Shown: positions 46,240-54,523 of the stretch, one piece after another
How positions within the stretch are numbered: the stretch's first letter is position 1
How the letters are laid out: every line of letters starts with the position of its first letter
Source: Rhodospirillales bacterium
GTDB lineage: Bacteria > Pseudomonadota > Alphaproteobacteria > Rhodospirillales > Defluviicoccaceae
Direction: 5' to 3'
Assembly: GCA_007695045.1 (NCBI GenBank)
Contig: REEP01000067.1
Span: forward strand, 1-64,000
DNA length: 64,000 bases
Notes under the pieces: generated by a model
Seen by the model: only the letters and a program-made list of their open reading frames with translations
What the model was told of the DNA's origin: nothing
Databases searched by the model: none
Made by a program: the position numbers and the translations under genes

Positions 46240-48150
46240 TCACTCACCGGTGATGCCCTCGGTCGCGACGGACAGAAGCGTAAACCGGCCGGGCGTTGCC
46301 TGCGTGATGGACCAGTGCGGCCGGTCACGACCGCATCCCCAGCCCAGAATGCGGACGGTCATCTCGCCGGAGAACGATGGCGGGGACGGGCCGAACGTGT
46401 CCCGGCCGAAGCGGCGGAACGGCAGCGCCCGAACGCCCGTGCCCACGTCCACGTGCAGCGCCGATGTCTCGTGCAGGCGAAACCGCACGGCGACCGGGCG
46501 GTGGACCCGACAAGACCCACTGGCGCCGTCACCGGGGCCGGCCATCGGCATCGGCGTGATGACATGGGTGTAGGGCAGACCGGCCTGGAGATGGTGGGCG
46601 GGCTCGGCCAGTGTGATGGCGCCGGCGGCCACCCAGGCATCCGGTCGAACCGAACCGTCAGCCACCACCGCCACCGTCCGCCCCTCGAGGTGACCGAGAC
46701 CAGACCAGAGCGCCTGCGCCGTGCCCGCCTCCTGAAAAACGGCCGCGTCCAGCGCCAGGCGGTCATCGAACGCTTCCAGATGCACCTGTCCGGCACGGGC
46801 AACCAGAGCGTAAACCTGATCGCCGACAACGGCCACGGCGAGGAACTGGCCGTCGGTCTGCTGCAGACTCCAGGCGGCAACGGATTCGACACGATAGACC
46901 GTCAGCGTGCCGACCGTGCCGTTGCCCATCACCACATGGAGCAGCCGGCGCTGGTGGTCGTAGTCCATGTCCACCGGCCGATCCACAAGGTGCGCCGAGG
47001 CGAGCGCAAGGTCGGGCGACTGATAAGCTTGCTCCACGTCGGCATAGAGGAATTCCCGGACCTGGCCATCGTGTCGGGGGATGAAAATGGTTGCCCCGTC
47101 CACCATCACCGGCGCCACGGTCCGATCCGCCGGGGAGCCGACGCGTGTCTGGCGATGGACCTGTATCCGCGCCGGCGAGAGCGGGCTGCCCGTCACCATC
47201 CATTCGGCCCCGGTGGTGAAGACCTGAAGATGACGGCCCGACACCACCGCGCGGATGCTGTTGTTCTCATCCGACAACAGCGGGAAGTCGATGGCCTGAT
47301 CGTCCAGACCCTCGCCGAGATCGAAATCGAACGGGGCACCGGTCCGCGACAGCCACAGGCGGTTCGGCAAGGCACGGGAACCGCCGAAGACGAGCCGATC
47401 CTGATGTAGCGTGATGGCAACCGGCCATCCGCGCACTGCCGAAAAGGCCTGCTCCGTCCAGTCGCGGGTCGACGCCGTGTCCACCAGCGCCTCGCGGATC
47501 ATCGCCGTCGCCCCGGTCGGGCTCTGGACCGACAGGATTTCCACCTCGCGGTCGCGAAGGCGCCATCGGGTGCCGACATGCGCCGTCTGGAACACGGCGT
47601 CGGATGCGGTCAAGGTTATCGTGGCACCGGCCGCGGTGCCGCTGGCCGACAGCGTCACCGCCGCATCGGCGAACTTGTGATGCGGCTGCCGGATGCGGCC
47701 CGCTTCGGTGGCACGGAACCGCAGTGGCTGGAGGTGCCAGTCCTCGCCGTCGCCGCAACCGACCTGTTGCGGCGCCACGTCCGGGTGCACGATCAGGACG
47801 GTGTCCGCGGTCTGGGTGTAGTTGATGTGGCGCAGCTGTTCGTCCGTCCACGGTGTCGCCAAGCCGGCAACCGGGGCACCCTGGCGGTAGACGGCCAGAT
47901 GCCGGTCCGTCAGCACCAGCAAACACGCCGGGGTCGTGGTCATCGCCATCGCGATCAGACGCCCGCCGCCGGCGACGGTATCCACGTGACGCAGCCCGGG
48001 ACGCCGGGAGAGCCCCCCGCCCGGATGAATGATGACGTTGCGAAGACGCGCCGCACCCTGCGCGTAGACGCGCAGATCAGTCCGGGCGCCGAGCCTGGGA
48101 TCCAGTTCGCCTCCGGCGAAGCTGGTCTGGGTGGTGCAAAAGCGTGGCAT
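46240..48150 (-). CDS. tail tubular protein B-like (T7 gp12 nozzle)
   Basis: 636 residues. The N-terminus FAGGELDPRLGARTDLRVYA...LRNVIIHPGGGLSRRPGLRHV is the signature of podoviral tail nozzle proteins, followed by beta-rich repeats (RLVFGGSRALPNRLWLS, SDENNSIRAVVSGRHLQVFT). T7 gp12 has about 790 residues, so this is shorter. The start ATG 48150 overlaps the gp11-like stop by 1 base. Confidence 0.87.
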   Translation of the reverse strand: MPRFCTTQTSFAGGELDPRLGARTDLRVYAQGAARLRNVIIHPGGGLSRRPGLRHVDTVAGGGRLIAMAMTTTPACLLVLTDRHLAVYRQGAPVAGLATPWTDEQLRHINYTQTADTVLIVHPDVAPQQVGCGDGEDWHLQPLRFRATEAGRIRQPHHKFADAAVTLSASGTAAGATITLTASDAVFQTAHVGTRWRLRDREVEILSVQSPTGATAMIREALVDTASTRDWTEQAFSAVRGWPVAITLHQDRLVFGGSRALPNRLWLSRTGAPFDFDLGEGLDDQAIDFPLLSDENNSIRAVVSGRHLQVFTTGAEWMVTGSPLSPARIQVHRQTRVGSPADRTVAPVMVDGATIFIPRHDGQVREFLYADVEQAYQSPDLALASAHLVDRPVDMDYDHQRRLLHVVMGNGTVGTLTVYRVESVAAWSLQQTDGQFLAVAVVGDQVYALVARAGQVHLEAFDDRLALDAAVFQEAGTAQALWSGLGHLEGRTVAVVADGSVRPDAWVAAGAITLAEPAHHLQAGLPYTHVITPMPMAGPGDGASGSCRVHRPVAVRFRLHETSALHVDVGTGVRALPFRRFGRDTFGPSPPSFSGEMTVRILGWGCGRDRPHWSITQATPGRFTLLSVATEGITGE

Positions 48151-48719
48151 CAACCGCGCACCTCGATCAGAACGAAGTTCTCGATCCGTGGCGGCGTATC
48201 CTCCTGGGCGTCGGCCAGCCTGGCCCGACGCAACTCCTCCTCGGCAGCCCGGCTGAGGTTGATCCACCGCGCCGTGCTCTCGGTCAACGGAATGCAAAAC
48301 TCTGCCGCCAAGCGCGCGATCAGGGCCAACTGGAAGAAGACGGGGAAACCGGCTTCGTCCACCTTGCACAGATACGTCAGAACAACGGCGTCGGAATTCG
48401 TATAAAGCATCTGTCCTTGAATGCGATAGGTCAGGCCGCGGCCTCGGTCCGGTCGGCCGCTGGAGATGACGCGAAGACAATCCGACGGCAAGGCGAACGC
48501 ATGGGCAAAGTCCGCGACCGGCGGTGACGTCAGTTTCGCCAATCGCTCTTGTTTAATGGCGAAATTCCAGGGGTGTATCGACAGCAGAGCGTCGCGCACC
48601 ACCGGGTACAGGGACGCCGCTACCTGGGCTTCGACGGAGCCTTCGTCAAACGAACTGATCGGGTGGGCCCCGATTTTTACCAGCGCCCGTGCACACAACT
48701 GAAAGGCGGTCACTGCCAC
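48150..48719 (-). CDS. tail tubular protein A-like (T7 gp11 adaptor)
   Basis: 189 residues, the usual size for gp11. Conserved features: CARALVKIGAHPISSFDEGS, YPVVRDALLSIHPWNFA, FALPSDCLRV and YLCKVDEAGFPVFFQLALIA. It connects portal to nozzle. GTG 48719 is the start, with GGAG upstream. Confidence 0.9.
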   Translation of the reverse strand: MAVTAFQLCARALVKIGAHPISSFDEGSVEAQVAASLYPVVRDALLSIHPWNFAIKQERLAKLTSPPVADFAHAFALPSDCLRVISSGRPDRGRGLTYRIQGQMLYTNSDAVVLTYLCKVDEAGFPVFFQLALIARLAAEFCIPLTESTARWINLSRAAEEELRRARLADAQEDTPPRIENFVLIEVRG

Positions 48720-48875
48720 CGCAAATTCTCCATGTCACCACTCGCAAGAGGAGAGGGCAATTCCATCGGTCGAGCCGTGGTCAGATGCGCGCTTGGGCCT
48801 TCCCGGGCGCGGCTCGCCCGGGAAGGCGGCTCGCCATGGCCGGCGCGCCACGACGGCCAAAACGCGCCGGACCGG

Positions 48876-49145
48876 TCAGTCGGTGTCGGTGGCGCCAAGC
48901 GGTGTCAAATCCGATACGTTGACCGCACCCGCGGAATTGGAGCGGACCACGAAGACGCCGGCGTCCGGCGTGGCCGCCGTATTGACGTTGGCGAGGATCA
49001 TGTCGCCGACACGGAACATGTCGGCGGCGGCATTGAAGTAGCCCGTCGTGTCCACGGTCGTGGCCGGATCGGGCGTGCTGTAGTGCCACAGCGTAAAACC
49101 GTTGGCATAAGCGAGCACGCTCAAATTGCGTGAATTATAAGCCAT
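48876..49145 (-). CDS. small virion-module hypothetical protein
   Basis: 89 residues beginning MAYNSRNLSVLAYANGFTLW, with beta-rich DMFRVGDMILANVN. Similar small proteins follow capsid genes in podovirus-like prophages; a decoration or head-completion role is possible but unproven. It is 14 bases after the capsid gene. Confidence 0.7.
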   Translation of the reverse strand: MAYNSRNLSVLAYANGFTLWHYSTPDPATTVDTTGYFNAAADMFRVGDMILANVNTAATPDAGVFVVRSNSAGAVNVSDLTPLGATDTD

Positions 49146-49159
49146 GTAATGGACCCTCC

Positions 49160-49978
49160 TTAATTCTCGAGGCAGACAATCGGGATGATACCGTTCGTAT
49201 CAATCAGACAGGCACCCTGACTCATCATATTATTGATGAAATGCGCGGCTCGGTCCCCATGCCATGTAATATCCGTCTTCACGTCCGACCCGATGGCATG
49301 GCCGATCGCTGTCTTGTGATACCAGAAACACAGACGCGTACCCTCCGTTGTCTTGGGAAGGCCGGAATGGGGGAACCACACCGTACCGAGCCACTGCTTG
49401 GCCTGGGTTCCTTTCCACGGCAGCTGATCATCGCCAATGTAATCAGCATTGGCGAACTCCTGGATCGTGAGCAACTGGCTCCATTGTTTCCAACCGACAA
49501 CGGCGAAACGCTGTCCGTCGTCCGGAACGTCGTTCTCTCCAAGCGTCTCGAATGCCGCCAGGACCTTGTCGCGGGTGATACCTTCGGTACAAGTCGTCGT
49601 CGTCGCAGCCCCGACCAGTTGATCGATGATCAGATCGTCGGTCTTTCGGCCCAACGCGTAGGCACCCGCCTTGGCAACCACCTGCTGCTCATTGATATTG
49701 GTCTTGAGCTCATCCAGACGGTCCACCCAGTCACCGGCATAAAAGTCCTGCAAAACACATTCAACCGAGTCGTGATCGACATTCATCACGGGGACTTTTC
49801 CGTGACGCGCCTTGGTGCCGGCAACCCCTCGGCCGACCTTCTGGAAGGTCGTCGTCGATCCGACGACATTCTGTTTGGTCCGAACGGTATTCCTCAGCTT
49901 TGATCCCATCTGCTGATACTGTATGTGGACTTCAGCCTCGAAATTCTTGATAAAAGACTGCTCAACGTGCGTTGACAT
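49160..49978 (-). CDS. major capsid protein
   Basis: 272 residues: HVEQSFIKNFEAEVHIQYQQ, KARHGKVPVMNVDHDSVECV, YAGDWVDRLDELKTNINEQQ, RFAVVGWKQWSQLL. This is the HK97-fold capsid of podovirus-like prophages. The gene is more AT-rich than its neighbours. ATG 49978. Confidence 0.85.
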   Translation of the reverse strand: MSTHVEQSFIKNFEAEVHIQYQQMGSKLRNTVRTKQNVVGSTTTFQKVGRGVAGTKARHGKVPVMNVDHDSVECVLQDFYAGDWVDRLDELKTNINEQQVVAKAGAYALGRKTDDLIIDQLVGAATTTTCTEGITRDKVLAAFETLGENDVPDDGQRFAVVGWKQWSQLLTIQEFANADYIGDDQLPWKGTQAKQWLGTVWFPHSGLPKTTEGTRLCFWYHKTAIGHAIGSDVKTDITWHGDRAAHFINNMMSQGACLIDTNGIIPIVCLEN

Positions 49979-50221
49979 GCACGGCTCTCCTGTCGTCAAG
50001 GTGTCTGATCTGTGTCTTGATTACTTGTCGGGTCCGGTCGCAACATGACCGCTCGGCTGTCGTTGACGTCTGAAACCCCGGTCCGACCGGCGCCGGCTCA
50101 CTTATTTTTCTCGGCTGCAGACGAACTCTTGCATTCTAATTATTCGATAGCTCAAACTGGTCGAGCAGCAAAGTGCTGGATGATGTACTATTTTCTTATT
50201 GAATATTGACCAGCCTGGAGA
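49979..50221. other. AT-rich gap between scaffold and capsid genes
   Basis: 243 bases without a gene, with markedly AT-rich stretches (near 50100-50210). A capsid-specific promoter is plausible; no clear -35/-10 pair was chosen. Confidence 0.4.
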
Positions 50222-51001
50222 TCACTCAGGATATAACGCCTGGAACCCCTGACGGACTTTTTCGACGATGTCCGGATCCTGATCGCGCCAATAACGAGGG
50301 TCCCGCATCAGGGTTCGCAGGGCGCCTTCGGTCATGGCTCCGGCACTGGTGACGCCGTCCTTCACCAAAGCCGGTTCGTTCTTGACCATCATCTGATGCA
50401 TCGTCGTTACTCCTTCGAAGCTCGTGCCAAGGACGTCGAACACTGGTTTCGGCAGGTTGGACCGGCCCCAAGCGGCAATCTGGCGGGACATCTCGTGCCA
50501 GCGGTCGGCACCGCCGAAGTGACGATGAAGTCGCTCCACCTGGTTCTCGGCATCGGAAACAGCAACCAGGTCAGAGACAAGAGGCGCCAGTCGTTCTTCT
50601 GCCAACTCATAGACAAGCTGCGCCTGCTGATTGGTGAAGCCGGCCTCGTGGAGTCGCGCATTGATCGTCTGAATTTCTGGGTCGTCCCGGAACAAATCGC
50701 TTTTGATTTCTAATTCATAATCGTTTGGAGACTGAGGAACGTCGGCATTGCGGCCGGCAACCACCTGTTGCTCCAATTCCAAATACGATTTCAGGAAATC
50801 CTCTGTGCGAACATGGCCTTTCTCGGCGTCCCAGAACTTCTCGGGCAGCCCATCGGGCCGTGGCGGCCGGACCGCTGTGCGCTGAGACGACTCTCCGGCA
50901 GCGATGTCGCCGACGGCATCGGCATTGCCGTCATCGCTGCACTCGGTCTCGTTCGCGACGACAGCGCCGCGATCTTCCCAATCCTGTGGCTCATCCGGCA
51001 T
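50222..51001 (-). CDS. capsid assembly scaffolding protein
   Basis: 259 residues, acidic, with RPDGLPEKFWDAEKGHVRTE and FLKSYLELEQQV, the signature of T7 gp9-like scaffold proteins. The C-terminal helix ends the protein. ATG 51001 (MPDEPQDWE). It overlaps the Bbp19-like gene by 11 bases. Confidence 0.8.
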   Translation of the reverse strand: MPDEPQDWEDRGAVVANETECSDDGNADAVGDIAAGESSQRTAVRPPRPDGLPEKFWDAEKGHVRTEDFLKSYLELEQQVVAGRNADVPQSPNDYELEIKSDLFRDDPEIQTINARLHEAGFTNQQAQLVYELAEERLAPLVSDLVAVSDAENQVERLHRHFGGADRWHEMSRQIAAWGRSNLPKPVFDVLGTSFEGVTTMHQMMVKNEPALVKDGVTSAGAMTEGALRTLMRDPRYWRDQDPDIVEKVRQGFQALYPE

Positions 51002-51359
51002 TGTCTTCGTCGTCCTCCTGTTCAAAAAAACCGCCGGGCCGTGTCGCCCGGACGCCGTCGACGGGGCGGCCGGCGCCACGGTCCACCAGTCTTGCGATGT
51101 GATGGATCAATTGCCGCTGGCCCTCGAGATACCGAAGAGCCGCATCCGAAACGTCCGGCCCCAGCACCCGGTCCACCGTGAGGCCCCGGAGATGGCGCCA
51201 AACGCGTCGGCCGTCGCGCGACTGGAAGCACCGGGCAAAGGCGAGGGCGAGATCCTGGTCGTGCCGCGTGTCGCTGCGGTCCGTCGCTCCGTTGCCGCGG
51301 GCAGCGGACGCGCGTTCCGGCGCGTCGAGCCAGTCCCATCCGGTATCAGGCCCCGGCAT
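50991..51359 (-). CDS. Bbp19-family phage protein
   Basis: 122 residues. The core ALAFARCFQSRDGRRVWRHL and EGQRQLIHHIARLV matches the small Bbp19-like family found beside portal genes in podoviruses; function unknown. ATG 51359 overlaps the portal stop; the downstream end overlaps the scaffold start. Confidence 0.8.
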   Translation of the reverse strand: MPGPDTGWDWLDAPERASAARGNGATDRSDTRHDQDLALAFARCFQSRDGRRVWRHLRGLTVDRVLGPDVSDAALRYLEGQRQLIHHIARLVDRGAGRPVDGVRATRPGGFFEQEDDEDNAG

Positions 51360-52968
51360 CGATGCTGTCTCCCAGGTACACGGCGACGTCCGCAGGCTCC
51401 GGCGTCCAAGTAAGCCGCCCATCGGTCATCGAGACCGTTCCGTCATCGCCGCTGCGCGGTGCGGCGGCGTCCGAGCCGGCGCCTGTGCCGAGCGCCACGC
51501 CCGTCGCGGGCAACCGCTCGCCGCGCATCAGCACGTCCGGAACCCCCAGGATTTGCCCGAGCCAGCGGGTGGCGGCCGCCTGGTCCACCACGGCCATGGC
51601 CTCCGGTCCCAACTCGCGCGTGAACGTGAGCCAGAGCATGGTGTTCTGAGCCTCCTGTTGCGCCTGGAAGCGGGTCTGCAGGGCCCGACAGCGGACATCG
51701 ACCAGCCGGCCGTCCAGGGGCAGGTCGGCAATCTCGCCACGCCGGACCAGGATGGCGTAGGCGCGAGCCAGCAACGGTCTCAGCAACTCCGTCTGCAGCC
51801 GTGCAAAGGTGGCCCCGAAGATCCGTGCCACTTCTGCGGCGCGTTCGAGCACCTCCGTCGCCGTCATGCGCGGGCCGTGCAACTCGCCCAACTGATCCAC
51901 CAGCAACGCCCGTCGGATGCGCGCGCGCAGCTGCTCCAGCACCAGTTCCGACACGTCGAACCGGCCGGGTGCGGAAAGCGGCGTCAAACCGGAGGAGCCC
52001 ACCGCTTTCGGGATGATGCTGCCCGGTACCAGCTTGACCGTCGCCGGATTGAGCACGCCGTCGTCATCCGCCTGCCAGATCCCGGTTGCCGCGATGGACG
52101 CGTTCTTGAGCACCAGTTCCACGACCTTGTTGGCCGTCTTGATGTCAGGCAGCGCCTTCATCACCGGCGACCGGCCGTAGGTCTCGCCGGGCGCCTTGAG
52201 CCAGCGGAAATTGATGAACGGCGCCGTTTGAAACACGCCTTCGGCAAGGGTCAGCGGCTCGGCCGCTCTCGCCGCCGCCTCGATGAAGGCGACATAGCGA
52301 TACGCAGCGCCCTCCGGGATTACCGCCTCCACCACCGGGATGCGCCCGTCCGTCATGGCATCGGCGCAGCCCTCGAGTGTTTGGCGCGAGGCGGCCCCGG
52401 GGAAGCGTTCGCCGACCTGCCGCGACGACAATGCCGACACCCGAAAGGTCGTGTCGGCGCGACCGCTGCCGCTGTCTTCGATCACCACCTGGGACAGCGG
52501 CACCGCCGCAAAGTGGAACGCCGAAGCACTGCCCGGCGCGGCTTCCTCGAACGCCAGCGAGGCGGTGCCCGCCGTCACCACATCAAGCAGGCATTGATGG
52601 ACCTCGAGAGCAAAGTTGGAACGGTCGAAATGCGTCAGCATGACACGGGATGCGCGATCCAGATGCGCCGCCAGGTCGCGTCGTGCATCCGGATCGACGT
52701 CACAACCGGGCACCAGCGCGAACCACGCCGTCTGCGGCGGCATCAACTGACTGAACAGGCTGGCGGCGAGCTGCTCGATGGCGTCCGGTGCGGTCGCGTC
52801 GAACAGACGGTCACCCCGTGTCTCGGCCCGCGGTTCCGCCCCGGCAACGTTCGCGCGCAACGGCAAGGCGAAGTCATAGCAGTCCTGCCACACACGCTCC
52901 CAGCATGCCCGACCCTCGCGGGCTCGCCGGTATCGCTCTTGGACGCTGCGGGTCGGGCTGGCCGGCAT
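51346..52968 (-). CDS. portal (head-tail connector) protein, T7 gp8-like
   Basis: 540 residues, close to T7 gp8 (536). Landmarks: SVQERYRRAREGRACWERVW, LFDATAPDAIEQLAASLFSQ, FINFRWLKAPGETYGRSP, MTATEVLERAAEVARIFG. ATG 52968 is preceded by GTGAGG. A GTG at 53124 in the same frame lies inside the candidate promoter and is rejected. First gene downstream of that promoter. Confidence 0.9.
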   Translation of the reverse strand: MPASPTRSVQERYRRAREGRACWERVWQDCYDFALPLRANVAGAEPRAETRGDRLFDATAPDAIEQLAASLFSQLMPPQTAWFALVPGCDVDPDARRDLAAHLDRASRVMLTHFDRSNFALEVHQCLLDVVTAGTASLAFEEAAPGSASAFHFAAVPLSQVVIEDSGSGRADTTFRVSALSSRQVGERFPGAASRQTLEGCADAMTDGRIPVVEAVIPEGAAYRYVAFIEAAARAAEPLTLAEGVFQTAPFINFRWLKAPGETYGRSPVMKALPDIKTANKVVELVLKNASIAATGIWQADDDGVLNPATVKLVPGSIIPKAVGSSGLTPLSAPGRFDVSELVLEQLRARIRRALLVDQLGELHGPRMTATEVLERAAEVARIFGATFARLQTELLRPLLARAYAILVRRGEIADLPLDGRLVDVRCRALQTRFQAQQEAQNTMLWLTFTRELGPEAMAVVDQAAATRWLGQILGVPDVLMRGERLPATGVALGTGAGSDAAAPRSGDDGTVSMTDGRLTWTPEPADVAVYLGDSIDAGA

Positions 52969-53106
52969 GGGTACCTCACCTGTTGGCATCGCGCCGGTCC
53001 GGCTGGTGGCGGCCGGCGGGACCGCCGGCCGGCCGAACACGCTCGCATCGGATCCCGGCTCTTCGGTGCGAACCAAGGCGTCTGGCGGCACCGACTGTGT
53101 GTCCCT

Positions 53107-53135
53107 GGTATATAGGATTTTCACCCTAATGTCAA
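53107..53135 (-). promoter_or_regulatory. promoter of the virion module
   Basis: On the minus strand perfect TTGACA (53135-53130), 17 bases, then TATACC (53112-53107), embedded in AT-rich DNA and overlapping the end of the upstream gene. It would give a leader of about 130 bases before the portal start. It is a host sigma70-type pattern, not a T7 RNA polymerase promoter. Confidence 0.6.
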
Positions 53136-53515
53136 CAACAACCCTGGCGCGCGTCGGATAGATGGCGGAACAATTGCCAGGGCGTCAGCACCCAGCGCGC
53201 CTGGACCCCGAGGCACCGTTTCACGACCTCGACACACGTAAACGGCGCCAGCGGAGCGCACCGCGCCGGGGCGCGTCGAACCCGGGTTTCGATCATGTGG
53301 CAGCCTTGCGCGCGATAGCCTCGGAGGATATCAACGGCCCCGACGTCGTGGACAATCATCGTATCGATTTGATGGGAAAGGGGATCGACCAAAATCCACC
53401 CCGATGGCGTTTCCAGAAAAACGAAGCAATGCCGAAATCCTCTCTTCAACAGCCGCAGGCACGGGAGTGTGGTTGTATCGGCAAAACCGACGATGGCCCG
53501 TGTGCTGACAGACAT
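53132..53515 (-). CDS. phage-module protein with possible permuted papain-like fold
   Basis: 127 residues from ATG 53515. A His-containing strand FRHCFVFLETPSGWILVDPLS precedes a helix with Cys, FTCVEVVKRCLGV, the His-before-Cys order seen in permuted NlpC/P60 (YiiX/LRAT-like) hydrolases. The end VLTPWQLFRHLS is typical of proteins beside podoviral portal genes. Enzyme activity is a guess; gene reality is fairly secure. Start ATG 53533 is an alternative. Confidence 0.6.
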   Translation of the reverse strand: MSVSTRAIVGFADTTTLPCLRLLKRGFRHCFVFLETPSGWILVDPLSHQIDTMIVHDVGAVDILRGYRAQGCHMIETRVRRAPARCAPLAPFTCVEVVKRCLGVQARWVLTPWQLFRHLSDARQGCC

Positions 53516-53802
53516 GACCGCCGACCCCGTCATTGAGACGCTTCATCACGAGGACAGTGCCGGCCACCGCGCAAACCTCTCTGCAACGGCCGTGTCCCGC
53601 CCTCGCCAAGCGCGGCGGCACGGACAACGCGCCGCACCTCAACGTGCCTCAACCGCGACCGGGAGGCGTGATCCCCGCTTGGCTGAAGCACTTTGCCCGC
53701 CATGCCTCAACTGCAAGTTGCCTCCCGAGATGGCGCTGTCAAGCCCGCGTCTCTGCCTATTTTCCTAATGCAATCCGCGGCGACATCTAAGACACTGTTC
53801 CC
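53516..53802. other. divergent intergenic region between virion module and repressor
   Basis: 287 bases, no gene supported. It contains CAACT-GCA-AGTTG (53708-53720), a candidate operator, and an AT-rich patch just before the repressor start. Confidence 0.4.
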
Positions 53803-54438
53803 ATGTTTGGACATGCTGACATTTGGCGGGCGATCGATCGGCTGGCGGAGGCGCACGGCCTGTCGGCATCCGGCCTCGCCCGGCGCGCGGGGCTCGACCC
53901 CACCACCTTCAACAAGAGCAAACGCATCACCCGGGAAGGCAAAGCCCGCTGGCCGAGTACCGAAAGCGTCTCCAAGGTTCTGGACGCAACCGGCGCGTCG
54001 ATGGGGGAACTCATTGCCTACATGTCGGACGAGGCGGTGCCGCCTGCGGGCCTGCGGACGTTTCCGGTGATCGGCATGGCGCAGGCGGGTCGCGAAGGCT
54101 TTTTCGACGACGCCGGCTATCCCAGCGGGGCCGGCTGGGACGACATACCCTTCCCGGATGTGGGCGATCCCCACGCCTACGCGCTGGAGATCAGCGGCAG
54201 CAGCATGGAGCCCGTTTACAGGGACGGCGACGTCATTATCGTGTCACCGCAAGCCACCCTGCGGCGGGGAGATCGCGTGGTCCTGAAAACCCGGGATGGC
54301 GAGGTCATGGCCAAGGTCTTGCGTCGCCGGTCGGCACGAAAATACGAACTGCAGTCGGTAAATGTCGAACATGACGACCGCTCGATCCCGATCGACGAGG
54401 TGGAGTGGGCCGCCCGAATCGTTTGGGCAAGCCAGTAA
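53803..54438 (+). CDS. XRE-type repressor with S24 (LexA/CI-like) peptidase domain
   Basis: 211 residues. N-terminal HTH (RAIDRLAEAHGLSASGLARR...TTFNKSKR) and C-terminal S24 domain with Ser in ISGSSMEPVYRDGD and Lys in GEVMAKVLRR; self-cleavage may occur at the Ala-Gly of MAQAGREGFF. Very similar proteins occur as chromosomal genes across Alphaproteobacteria, so it need not be a phage repressor, but it is divergent from the virion module. Confidence 0.9.
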   Translation: MFGHADIWRAIDRLAEAHGLSASGLARRAGLDPTTFNKSKRITREGKARWPSTESVSKVLDATGASMGELIAYMSDEAVPPAGLRTFPVIGMAQAGREGFFDDAGYPSGAGWDDIPFPDVGDPHAYALEISGSSMEPVYRDGDVIIVSPQATLRRGDRVVLKTRDGEVMAKVLRRRSARKYELQSVNVEHDDRSIPIDEVEWAARIVWASQ

Positions 54439-54523
54439 TGGCCTGGTCGTTCGGCGCCCGTGGCGGACGAACCTCAGCCGGTGCCTTGTCACGATCCTGC
54501 TCCCCGCGGAAAGGCGCATTTCG

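Noticed and set aside
53124-53126. Upstream in-frame GTG as portal start
   Set aside because: It lies inside the -35/-10 spacer of the promoter and adds non-conserved residues; ATG 52968 has a good ribosome site and gives normal length.
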